From Bacteroidales bacterium (GTDB lineage Bacteria; Bacteroidota; Bacteroidia; Bacteroidales; UBA932), in the NCBI GenBank assembly GCA_004552615.1, contig SFNZ01000044.1, positions 1-14,421 of the forward strand: a stretch of 14,421 nucleotides of DNA, given 5' to 3'. Shown one piece after another: positions 7,693 to 14,421 of this stretch; position 1 is the stretch's first letter, and each line of letters opens with the position of its first letter. Position numbers and translations under genes: made by a program. The notes under the pieces were generated by a model. The model saw only the letters and a list, made by a program, of their open reading frames with translations. It searched no databases and had not been told where the DNA came from.

Positions 7693-9540
7693 TTAATTCT
7701 GCATTGTCGTCCAGCCGAGATTCTGGACAAGCTCTCTCTTCTCGTGCTTGTCAATCTCTTTCTGCTCGACAGGGAAGAAGTAATGCTTAGGAGCCTCGAA
7801 TACGCGGTCCTCAACCTTGATTCTCTTGTAGAACGCAGGGTCCTGCATGTGCTCGCCTTCCCAAATGTTCATGGAGTGGATTGGAACGCCCTGGGTCTCA
7901 GGTCCGTTGAGCCATCTTCTCACGTCGAAGAAGCGGTGTACCTCGAATGCGAGCTCGATTCTTCTCTCGTGCTTGATCTTGTCGCGCATCTGGTCCTGTG
8001 AGAGACCGCTCTCAAGCTCAGGAAGACCTGCCCTGGTCCTGATGGCATTGATGTACTGGTAGGCGTCAGCCGGTCCGTAGTACTCGTTGATTGCCTCTGC
8101 TGCATTGAGATAAATCTCGCCGAGACGGATATATACCCACATCATCTGAGGAGTGTACTGCCAAGGCACACGGCTTGGATAGTGGAGCTTCTTCATCAGG
8201 TAGCCGGTCTTGCAGTAGTCGGAACCTGCATTGTTCTTTCCGTCCATGCCCTTGAACCAGAACTCGTTGGTATGAGGCTCGGTCCAGTTGGAAGAACGGG
8301 TGGTCTTCCAGATTGATCCTGCGAAGTTGATGGATGCATAGAAGCGAGGCTCCCTGTGGGTGTACATGTTGGACACGCCTTTCTGCCAGCGGCCTTCGTA
8401 TTCCTCCTCGGCGAATCCTTCCTCCACATAGCCGGACATCTTGTTGATGATCGGGGTGAGACCGTCATTGGTATAGCCGGTGATAGGTGTCGAGCCGTCT
8501 TCCATTTCATAGGCGTCAACCATCTCCTGGGTAGGATTGAGGATGGAGAAGCAGCCGAATGAAACAGGGTCGGAGCAGTTCAGCCAGTGGTCGTAAGTAC
8601 CGATGTTCTTCGCCCAGAGAATCTCGTCGTTCCAGTTGTCATTGAAAATGTTCTGGTAGTTCTTCACAGGGTCGTCAGGATACTTGTTGTACAGAGAACG
8701 TCCGCTCTGCTTTGCAATATTGATGCACTCGATGGCGGCGTCTGCAGCAGTTTTCCATTTTTCTTTGTCATAAGTCTGGGAAAGCAGCGGGGTTCCGTCG
8801 ATAGGGTCCTTGAGCTCTGCGAACATTGTAGCACCATTGTAAAGAGGTGATGCAATGTAGAGGAGGGCGCGGGACTTGAGTCCGAGGGCGGAAAGCCTCG
8901 TGGCACGTCCGGTATCGGTGGAAGGCCATTTGTCCATGTCGTAGAGAAGTTCGGCTGCCCTGTCGCAGTCAGCTGCGATGAATTTCACAACCTCGTCGGC
9001 AGGAGACCTCCTGACTGACATCATGTCCTCGCCCGGATCAAATGCATGATCGGTGATAGGAATGGCACCGTAGGCCCTGAAAGCGAGGAAATGGAACCAT
9101 GCCCTGAGGAAATATGCCTCACCTTTCCATCTGCGCTTCTCTTCGTCGGCTGCAGGGCAGTTGTCCACGTTCTCGAGGAACATGTTCACCTTGCGGAGAG
9201 CCATGTAGGACTCTGACCACACCTGGGTGCGGGAGATGTCGGTAGGGTTCCATCCGCCGTTGTTAATCTGATGTCCGTAGGCTCCGCCGTATGCGCACTC
9301 CATCTCGTCACAGCCTGCGGTATAAGGGTTTCTCCATGCACCTCCGTCATCGGCCATGTTGGCCTCCGTAGGAGTCCATGAATAGGTATGTGTCAGGAAG
9401 TCACGGGTGTAGATACGATTGCTGAACACGTCTTTGATCGTAAGGTTCTCATCCGGAGCCTGGTCAAGGAATTTTTCACAAGATGCACTTGCAAGGACTA
9501 TTGCGGCAAGCGCGAGTATTCTATTGATTTTCATATTCAC
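7693..9540 (-). CDS. SusD/RagB-family glycan-binding lipoprotein
   Basis: This 615-residue protein is the SusD partner of the upstream SusC. The signal MNMKINRILALAAIVLASAS precedes lipidated Cys21, followed by EKFLDQAPDENLT, the usual SusD opening. Typical family blocks follow: EAYFLRAWFHFLAFRAYGAIPI in the TPR-like helices, SALGLKSRALLYIASPLYN, and the C-terminal YIRLGEIYLNAAEAINEYYG, INAIRTRAGLP and HERRIELAFEVHRFFDVRRW. SusD proteins sit on the outer-membrane surface as the lid of the SusC barrel and bind oligosaccharides. The start is 5 nt after the susC stop, so the two are translated from one transcript. An in-frame ATG two codons later (9534) is an equally plausible start. The family does not reveal the glycan. 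Confidence 0.96.
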   Translation of the reverse strand: MNMKINRILALAAIVLASASCEKFLDQAPDENLTIKDVFSNRIYTRDFLTHTYSWTPTEANMADDGGAWRNPYTAGCDEMECAYGGAYGHQINNGGWNPTDISRTQVWSESYMALRKVNMFLENVDNCPAADEEKRRWKGEAYFLRAWFHFLAFRAYGAIPITDHAFDPGEDMMSVRRSPADEVVKFIAADCDRAAELLYDMDKWPSTDTGRATRLSALGLKSRALLYIASPLYNGATMFAELKDPIDGTPLLSQTYDKEKWKTAADAAIECINIAKQSGRSLYNKYPDDPVKNYQNIFNDNWNDEILWAKNIGTYDHWLNCSDPVSFGCFSILNPTQEMVDAYEMEDGSTPITGYTNDGLTPIINKMSGYVEEGFAEEEYEGRWQKGVSNMYTHREPRFYASINFAGSIWKTTRSSNWTEPHTNEFWFKGMDGKNNAGSDYCKTGYLMKKLHYPSRVPWQYTPQMMWVYIRLGEIYLNAAEAINEYYGPADAYQYINAIRTRAGLPELESGLSQDQMRDKIKHERRIELAFEVHRFFDVRRWLNGPETQGVPIHSMNIWEGEHMQDPAFYKRIKVEDRVFEAPKHYFFPVEQKEIDKHEKRELVQNLGWTTMQN

Positions 9541-9545
9541 TTAAA

Positions 9546-12500
9546 TTAGAAGCCAACCTGGAGACCGAGAGTGAGTCCTCTCTGGGTCGGATAAGTACTT
9601 GCGCCAAGGTGATTGGACTCAGGGTCCACAATCTTGATGCCGTCGATGCAGAACAGGTTGTTTCCGTTCACAAACAGCCTGAGAGACTCGAGTTTGATCT
9701 TGGAGACAATCTTCTCCGGGAAATTGTAACCGAACTCGGCGGTCTTGAGCTTCAGGTAAGACGCATCGTGGAGATAGAGCGTACTGATCTGGTAGTTGTT
9801 GGAAGATGTACCGTTGTGTACAACCGGATATTTGGCGTTGGTATTGTCTGCTCCCGGAATGAAGCGGTGGTCATAGTACTCACGCATTACATTGTATCCA
9901 GGATAGTCAAGCTTGAACGGCCACATACTCTCCGCGTCGAGAAGGATGCTGGTGTTGGATGCTCCGGTGAAGTTGAGCGAGAGATCGAATCCCTTGTAAG
10001 CGAAAGTGAAGCCGATACCGAACATGAGCCTAGGGTCTCTCGGATTGCCGATGAATGTACGGTCGTATGCGTTGATGACGCCGTCATTGTTCAGGTCCTT
10101 GTACTTGATGTCGCCCACTGTATAAGAACCGAGCTCCTGCTTAGGGCTGTTGTCGATTTCCTCCTGTGACTGGAAGAGTCCGAGAGCAACATAGCCGAGA
10201 GGAATTCCGGAGGAGACGCCCCTGGTATTCTGGTAGTCATACACTGCCTTTGCGGAGTCATCCTCGATCACGGTGTTCTTCGCATAAGTGAAATTACCGC
10301 GAACAGAGTAGAAGAATCCTCTCTTGGTGGTGTTGGTGAACTCGATCTGTCCGTCCACACCGCGGTTCTTCATGATACCGAGGTTTGCCCAAGGAGTATC
10401 GCCCCATGCTGCACCCATGATGTCAGGAATCTGTGCCCTCTTGAGGAGAATCTGGTCACGGTACTCGTAGAAGTAGTCGGCTGAGAGTTTGATCTTCCTG
10501 TCAAGGAACTCGATGTCGAGACCTACGTCAGTCTTGTGGGAAACCTCCCATGTAGCGTTAGGCGCACCCATCTGGAGCTCGGCCATACCGTTGTAGAGGT
10601 TCTGGGAGTCTCCGAAGCGGTAACCGTTGGCATTCTTGTTCACGGTGGACATATAGAAGAATCGGCTTCCTCCGACGGCGTCATTTCCGACGAGACCGTA
10701 AGAGCCCCTGATCTTCAAGTGATTGATCCAGCTTACATTCCAGAAGTTCTCCTCTGAAGGAACCCAACCGGCAGAAACTGCAGGGAAGAAACCGTAGCGC
10801 TTGCCCCTTGCGAAGTTCTCGGAACCGTTGTAACCGAAGTTCCACTCAACGAGATATCTCTGGGCGTAGTTGTAGGTGAGACGGCCTGACCATCCCTGAC
10901 GGCGGTAAGGCAGGTTGGATGTGGAATTGCCTGCGGTGAGGTCCTTGTAGTCACGGCGGTTGAACATTGCCATCGCGCCTACGTTGTGGCGGTTGAATGT
11001 CCTGTTGTAATTCAATCTCACGTCATAGTAGTAAGCCCTGTTGGAGCCGTTGGATACGCCGTAGCCCATTGCGGTCTCCTCCTTGATGAGGTTGTATCTC
11101 TCCTCGCCAGTCTCAGGATCAGTTCCGAGATATTTCTTGATGAGAGGCTGCTTGTGGCGTGTGACGGAGTTGAAATAATAGTGATCGAACGAGAAGTTGG
11201 CCTCGACGTTGAGACCTTCGGTGATGAGGTTCGAGAGATCCCACTTGGCACCTACGGTTCCCTGTGTCGTGGAAATGAACTGCTTGGAGAAACCGCTGTT
11301 GGTAGCCATGATATATGGGCTGACCCACTCGTATGAGGTGTTTCCTCCTCCGAATGTTCCGTCAGGGTTCCTGAGCGGGAATGAAATCGGAGATGTCCTC
11401 TTCAGGGTATAGAATATATTACTAGCAGATGTACCCGGATATGTCTTGTCCTGGATAATCTCGGCAAGACCGAGGGAGAGGGTGAAGGACTTGGTAAGGT
11501 TGATATCCACGTTGGAGCGGAAGTTATATCTCTGGGAAAGGGAGTTGGTCCTGTAATCATAGGTAGGATCTTCCTTGTAGAGACCGCTCTGGGATGTGAA
11601 GCCCACGCTTACATAATATCTTACGGTCTCGTTACCGCCGGTCACTGACAATGTGTTCATTGACTGGAAGGCGTTCTTCTTGAGGACTTCGTCGGTCCAG
11701 TCCACATTCGGATAGTTGTAAGGGTCGGATCCGTCGCGGAATTTCTCAATCTCCTCGTCAGCCCAAGGGAGGGTCACGCCGCCAGTGATGCAGGCCTCGT
11801 TCATGAGGTTTGCGAACTCATAGCCCTGGATGTAGTCAGGGAAGCGGAGACCGTGAAGCTGTGTGGCTTCCATCCTGAATGTAATCTTCGGACGTCCCAC
11901 CTCACCTTTCTTGGTGTTGATGAGGATAACGCCGTTCGCACCGCGCATACCGTACACGGCAGTTGCGGAAGCGTCCTTGAGGATGGAGAATGAGGCAATC
12001 TCCTCTGTATTTATAAGGTTGATGTCACGCTCCACACCGTCGACGAGCACGAGAGGTGATGCATTCACCCAGGTACCGAGGCCTCGGATGAGGATGGTGG
12101 CGCCGTCTGCACCCGGCTCACCGCTGCTCTGCCTGGTGATGACACCCGGCATGACTCCGCCCAGCGCATTGGAAAGGGACGGGGCTGCGGACTGATCGAG
12201 GATCTTGGTATCGACGGTCGTGAGAGAACCGGTGATGGTGGCCTTTTTCTGGGTACCGTAGCCGACTACCACAGCGTCCTGGAGAGACTCCACGTCAGGT
12301 TCGAGGGCGAAATTGTGTATCGCCTTGTTCGCGATGTTCATCTCAATCTGCTTGTATCCGATGGCAGATACGATGAGGATACCCTTGGGGTCAGTGACAG
12401 TGATGGAATAGTTTCCGTCAAGGTCAGTCACTGTTCCAAGGTTTGATGCTTTCATCATGACGCCGGCGCCGATCACAGGCTCCTTGGTCTCTGCGTCAAT

Positions 12501-12641
12501 GACGGTTCCAGTGATTTTGAATGTTGGTTTCTGCGCAAACGACTGTTGCGGAAGGATGAACATCAATAATGCGATGACTGAGCTCAGAAGAATACCGGTC
12601 CTCCTGACAGCCTTCACGGTTCTTTCGCATAATTGTTCCAT
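9546..12641 (-). CDS. SusC/RagA-family TonB-dependent outer-membrane transporter
   Basis: This 1031-residue TonB-dependent receptor is the first gene of the operon. Residues 1-36 are a signal peptide ending QQSFA before Gln37. Residues about 43-113 form the carboxypeptidase-regulatory-like domain typical of SusC (ITGTVIDAETKEPVIGAGV, LGTVTDLDGNYSITV, VSAIGYK). The plug follows from about 122, with DAVVVGYGTQKKATITGS, IRGLGTWVNASPLVLVDGV and the TAVYGMRGANGVILINTKKG block. A 22-strand-type barrel ends in the aromatic C-terminus LGLQVGF. There is no STN domain before the regulatory domain, so it is not built to signal to an anti-sigma factor. That fits control by the divergent LacI regulator. 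The role is energised import of oligosaccharides with the downstream SusD. Confidence 0.97.
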   Translation of the reverse strand: MEQLCERTVKAVRRTGILLSSVIALLMFILPQQSFAQKPTFKITGTVIDAETKEPVIGAGVMMKASNLGTVTDLDGNYSITVTDPKGILIVSAIGYKQIEMNIANKAIHNFALEPDVESLQDAVVVGYGTQKKATITGSLTTVDTKILDQSAAPSLSNALGGVMPGVITRQSSGEPGADGATILIRGLGTWVNASPLVLVDGVERDINLINTEEIASFSILKDASATAVYGMRGANGVILINTKKGEVGRPKITFRMEATQLHGLRFPDYIQGYEFANLMNEACITGGVTLPWADEEIEKFRDGSDPYNYPNVDWTDEVLKKNAFQSMNTLSVTGGNETVRYYVSVGFTSQSGLYKEDPTYDYRTNSLSQRYNFRSNVDINLTKSFTLSLGLAEIIQDKTYPGTSASNIFYTLKRTSPISFPLRNPDGTFGGGNTSYEWVSPYIMATNSGFSKQFISTTQGTVGAKWDLSNLITEGLNVEANFSFDHYYFNSVTRHKQPLIKKYLGTDPETGEERYNLIKEETAMGYGVSNGSNRAYYYDVRLNYNRTFNRHNVGAMAMFNRRDYKDLTAGNSTSNLPYRRQGWSGRLTYNYAQRYLVEWNFGYNGSENFARGKRYGFFPAVSAGWVPSEENFWNVSWINHLKIRGSYGLVGNDAVGGSRFFYMSTVNKNANGYRFGDSQNLYNGMAELQMGAPNATWEVSHKTDVGLDIEFLDRKIKLSADYFYEYRDQILLKRAQIPDIMGAAWGDTPWANLGIMKNRGVDGQIEFTNTTKRGFFYSVRGNFTYAKNTVIEDDSAKAVYDYQNTRGVSSGIPLGYVALGLFQSQEEIDNSPKQELGSYTVGDIKYKDLNNDGVINAYDRTFIGNPRDPRLMFGIGFTFAYKGFDLSLNFTGASNTSILLDAESMWPFKLDYPGYNVMREYYDHRFIPGADNTNAKYPVVHNGTSSNNYQISTLYLHDASYLKLKTAEFGYNFPEKIVSKIKLESLRLFVNGNNLFCIDGIKIVDPESNHLGASTYPTQRGLTLGLQVGF

Positions 12642-12679
12642 AGAATAATGTTTGAATAATTGATAATGTTGTTCTATTG

Positions 12680-12695
12680 GCTAAATTGATTTAGC
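12680..12695. promoter_or_regulatory. Candidate LacI-family operator upstream of susC
   Basis: GCTAAATTGATTTAGC is an inverted repeat with two perfect 7-bp arms (GCTAAAT / ATTTAGC) around a central TG. It lies between the susC -7 element and the susC start codon, roughly covering the predicted transcript start, where a bound repressor would block RNA polymerase. A 15/16 copy occurs on the other side of the lacI gene at 13951-13966, which supports a real site for the divergently encoded regulator. LacI-family operators are usually palindromes of this length, more often with a central CG. Confidence 0.72.
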
Positions 12696-12703
12696 ATTTT
12701 GGG

Positions 12704-12711
12704 CAAAAATA
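12704..12711 (-). promoter_or_regulatory. -7 promoter element for the susC operon
   Basis: On the minus strand these bases read TATTTTTG, an exact match to the Bacteroidota -7 consensus TAnnTTTG. The start site would fall near 12697, giving a leader of about 55 nt to the susC ATG. No clear TTG -33 element is seen 19-21 nt upstream, so the promoter may be weak without help. The candidate operator begins just downstream. Confidence 0.55.
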
Positions 12712-12868
12712 CCCGTTTTCATGTTTTATTAGTCGTTTTTTCTTTTTTGTAATGAAAATTTAGTGTTAAACTATGAGTTTTGTCTTCAAATTGCGCCTCA
12801 AAGTAACTACTAATATTTGAATTATGCAACAGTTTGGGGACAAAATCGTGATTTTTCATAGCAAATGC

Positions 12869-12899
12869 TTGTATTTTAGCTATAGAAACGTTACATTTG
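12869..12899 (+). promoter_or_regulatory. Promoter of the lacI-type regulator gene
   Basis: TTG at 12869-12871 and TACATTTG at 12892-12899 are separated by 20 nt. This matches the Bacteroidota arrangement of TTG/TTTG, 19-21 nt, then TAnnTTTG. Transcription would start near 12904-12907, only about 10 nt before the GTG at 12915. The in-frame TTG at 12897-12899 is part of the -7 box and would not be transcribed, so it cannot be the translation start if this promoter is used. Confidence 0.62.
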
Positions 12900-12914
12900 C
12901 AAAAACAATTTAGC

Positions 12915-13934
12915 GTGGCAGGCGAGAAAAAAAAGAATATATCTATCAAAGATATAGCTAAAGAGGCGGGGGTTTCCCCATCTCTGGTTTCTTTTGTTCT
13001 CAACGGAAAGCAGAAGCAATATCGCGTCAGCGACCAGATGGCGGACAAGATCCGGGATGTCGCGAAACGCATGGACTACAGGCCTAACGGATTTGCGAAA
13101 AGTCTCAGGGACGGAACGAGCCACACTATCGGAGTTATCGTTTCCGATATTGCCAACCCGTTCTTCGCAAACATGGTGAAGAGCATCGAGACAACCGCGG
13201 AGAAATCCGGCTACATGGCTCTGTTCGCAAGTTCCGACGAGAAGGCATCGAAGCTCGCCGACCTCACACGCAAAATGCTCCTTAAAGAAGTTGACGGAAT
13301 GATCCTGGTGCCTTGCGAAGGCTCCGCGGCCACGGTGAAGATGCTCGCGGAAAAAGGCATTCCGCTCGTGCTCCTGGACCGCTACATACCGGATTTCCGG
13401 ACCAATTATGTGTGCCTGAACAACAGGAAAGCCGCTTTTGACGCCACCGGACACCTGCTCAAGAAAGGATACAAGCGCATTTCCATGGTCAGCTATGACC
13501 TGGAACTGAGTAACATGCAAGACCGTATCGCAGGCTACAAGGAGGCCATGACGAAAGCCGGCCTCAAGAACGAAATCAGCATCCAATACGTTGACCTCAT
13601 GTCTCTCGAGAAAAGTTGCGGGAAAGCTGTATATAATATAAAGGAATCAGACTCGGATGCGATAATTTTCGCGACCAACTCGATTGCAGTACAGTGTCTT
13701 AAGCATATCTGCGATTTGGGAATCCGTATACCTGAAGACCTCGGTGTCATCTGCTTCGACGGAGGCAGCGAGTTCGATTTCTTCTATGCACCCCTCACAT
13801 ATATATCCCAGCCTATCGAAAGAATGGCCAAGAAATCCGTGGAGATTCTGCTGGAACTCATAGAGTCCAACGACGGTCTCACCCTCCAGGTGGAAGCGGA
13901 AGGTTCCCTGATCGAGCAGTCCTCCACCAAATGA
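12915..13934 (+). CDS. LacI-family transcriptional regulator
   Basis: This is a 339-residue DNA-binding regulator if read from GTG 12915. An alternative TTG at 12897 adds six residues but lies in the promoter. Residues about 9-31 are the LacI helix-turn-helix (ISIKDIAKEAGVSPSLVSFVLNG), followed by the hinge-helix region RPNGFAKSLRDG near residues 56-67. The rest is the periplasmic-binding-like effector domain: IGVIVSDIANPFFANMVKSIE, EVDGMILVPCEG, PLVLLDRYIPD, DAIIFATNSIAV, DLGVICFDGGSEF and TYISQPIERMAKKSVEILLELI. The length is normal for the family. It is divergent from the susC operon and flanked on both sides by matching palindromes, so it probably represses, or otherwise controls, both the operon and the gene downstream. 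The effector is unknown; a pathway sugar or phosphosugar is likely. Confidence 0.93.
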   Translation: MAGEKKKNISIKDIAKEAGVSPSLVSFVLNGKQKQYRVSDQMADKIRDVAKRMDYRPNGFAKSLRDGTSHTIGVIVSDIANPFFANMVKSIETTAEKSGYMALFASSDEKASKLADLTRKMLLKEVDGMILVPCEGSAATVKMLAEKGIPLVLLDRYIPDFRTNYVCLNNRKAAFDATGHLLKKGYKRISMVSYDLELSNMQDRIAGYKEAMTKAGLKNEISIQYVDLMSLEKSCGKAVYNIKESDSDAIIFATNSIAVQCLKHICDLGIRIPEDLGVICFDGGSEFDFFYAPLTYISQPIERMAKKSVEILLELIESNDGLTLQVEAEGSLIEQSSTK

Positions 13935-13950
13935 ATTTTTTTAGAACCCT

Positions 13951-13966
13951 GTTAAATTGATTTAGC
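13951..13966. promoter_or_regulatory. Second candidate LacI-family operator, upstream of the GH172-like fragment
   Basis: GTTAAATTGATTTAGC matches the susC operator at 15 of 16 positions. The identity extends two bases beyond it, as TAAATTGATTTAGCAT is shared exactly (12682-12697 and 13953-13968). It lies 16 nt after the regulator stop and 51 nt before the ATG at 14018, so it should control the downstream gene. A partial -7 match, TAATTTTT, overlaps its right side at 13968-13975, but I see no convincing -33 element. Confidence 0.68.
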
Positions 13967-14017
13967 ATAATTTTTCATGATTTGTCATCAGATTGCAAAA
14001 CTTTAATCCAAACGAAA

Positions 14018-14380
14018 ATGAAAACCAGAAGAATTATCACAACAATCCTCGGTGGCCTCTGCGCCATCGCTGCAATTGCACAGAACAACACTTTCAACGG
14101 CCTTGACATGAATCTCGGCAACCTCTCGAGACTGTCCAACGCCGAAACACGCTCGATCTCTCCGGAAAACTTCACTGGCGAAAAAGGCAAAGGAGCCACT
14201 GCAGTTCCGAAGCTGCCTAACACAAGGAACGAGAACAACGCATCTTGGGCTGCTCGCGACCTCGGTGAAGGCTGGAAGGTCAATCCGTTCATAATCATTA
14301 ACTCAGGCGAAACCGTGACTATCGCCGAAATGGAGCAGGCGGCTTTGTTGGCAGAAGCGAAAGCGAATAGGAAGCGGTAA
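14018..14380 (+). pseudogene. N-terminal fragment of a GH172 (DUF2961) glycoside hydrolase, truncated
   Basis: The reading frame from ATG 14018 gives 120 residues. Residues 1-21 (MKTRRIITTILGGLCAIAAIA) are a Sec signal cleaved before QNN. The mature part matches what I know of DUF2961/GH172 N-termini: FNGLDMNLGNLSRLSNAETR, SISPENFTGEKGKG, AARDLGEGWKVNPF and GETVTIAEME. In the family the next residues are usually a G-x-G then IQHIWM-like segment, leading to a catalytic barrel of over 300 residues. Here the frame instead continues QAALLAEAKANRKR and stops at 14378-14380. Neither other forward frame in the remaining 41 nt restores the family sequence. The gene is therefore either broken by deletion or rearrangement, or the last 80 or so bases are an assembly artefact near a contig end. 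If read as intact it would be a small secreted protein. An upstream in-frame TTG (13982) is rejected as start because the signal peptide begins at 14018. Confidence 0.62.
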
Positions 14381-14421
14381 TCAAAATCCACGATGGAAGA
14401 GGTGCAGACATGGAGGATAAC

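Noticed and set aside
12701..12714. GGGCAAAAATACCC as a second palindromic operator
   Set aside because: Only the outer three base pairs and one inner pair match; the core is explained by the -7 element TATTTTTG.
12761..12773. Small inverted repeat TAGTGTTAAACTA in the divergent control region
   Set aside because: It is short, has a mismatch, is expected by chance in AT-rich DNA, and has no second copy.
12891..13586. Minus-strand open frame of 231 codons across the lacI gene
   Set aside because: The opposite strand encodes an unmistakable LacI-family protein; this frame shows no family pattern.
13935..13950. T-rich run after the lacI stop as an intrinsic terminator
   Set aside because: No GC-rich stem precedes the T run, so a hairpin terminator is not supported.
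13982..14017. TTG start giving 12 extra residues to the GH172-like fragment
   Set aside because: The signal peptide with its positive N-region begins exactly at ATG 14018, so the upstream codons would precede a complete signal.

Overview
The window is a polysaccharide-utilisation locus (PUL) of a Bacteroidota bacterium, most likely Bacteroidales. Evidence is the SusC/SusD pair, lipoproteins with acidic residues after the lipidated cysteine, the near absence of Shine-Dalgarno sequences, and TAnnTTTG-type -7 promoter elements. By eye GC is moderately high in genes and low in the control regions. I cannot name the genus.

Layout. From 12641 leftwards, one minus-strand operon runs off the left edge: susC (12641-9546), susD (9540-7693), an L-fucose/D-arabinose isomerase fucI (7662-5884), a lipoprotein of a DUF6786-like family (5875-4655), a FucP-type MFS sugar/H+ symporter (4642-3209), an AraB-type ribulokinase (3219-1573), and the N-terminal 519 codons of a fimbrillin-like plus carbohydrate-binding surface lipoprotein (1558 to beyond 1). 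Gaps are 5, 30, 8, 12, -11 and 14 nt, so one transcript is likely. Divergent from susC is a LacI-family regulator (GTG 12915 to 13934). After it comes a secreted fragment (14018-14380) that reads as the N-terminus of a GH172 (DUF2961) glycoside hydrolase, then departs from the family and stops.

Regulation. A 16-bp palindrome, GCTAAATTGATTTAGC, lies just downstream of the -7 element of susC (12680-12695). A 15/16 copy lies between lacI and the GH172 fragment (13951-13966). These are the best candidates for operators of the LacI regulator.

Interpretation. The intracellular genes are FucI, a ribulokinase and a FucP-type importer. FucK, FucA, AraA and AraD are not seen. FucI also converts D-arabinose to D-ribulose, and AraB enzymes can phosphorylate D-ribulose to D-ribulose 5-phosphate, which enters the pentose phosphate pathway without an aldolase or epimerase. 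GH172 includes exo-alpha-D-arabinofuranosidases. The coherent hypothesis is a PUL for D-arabinose-containing glycans such as mycobacterial-type D-arabinan. L-fucose remains the main alternative. This is inference from gene content and family knowledge; no substrate can be read directly from the DNA.
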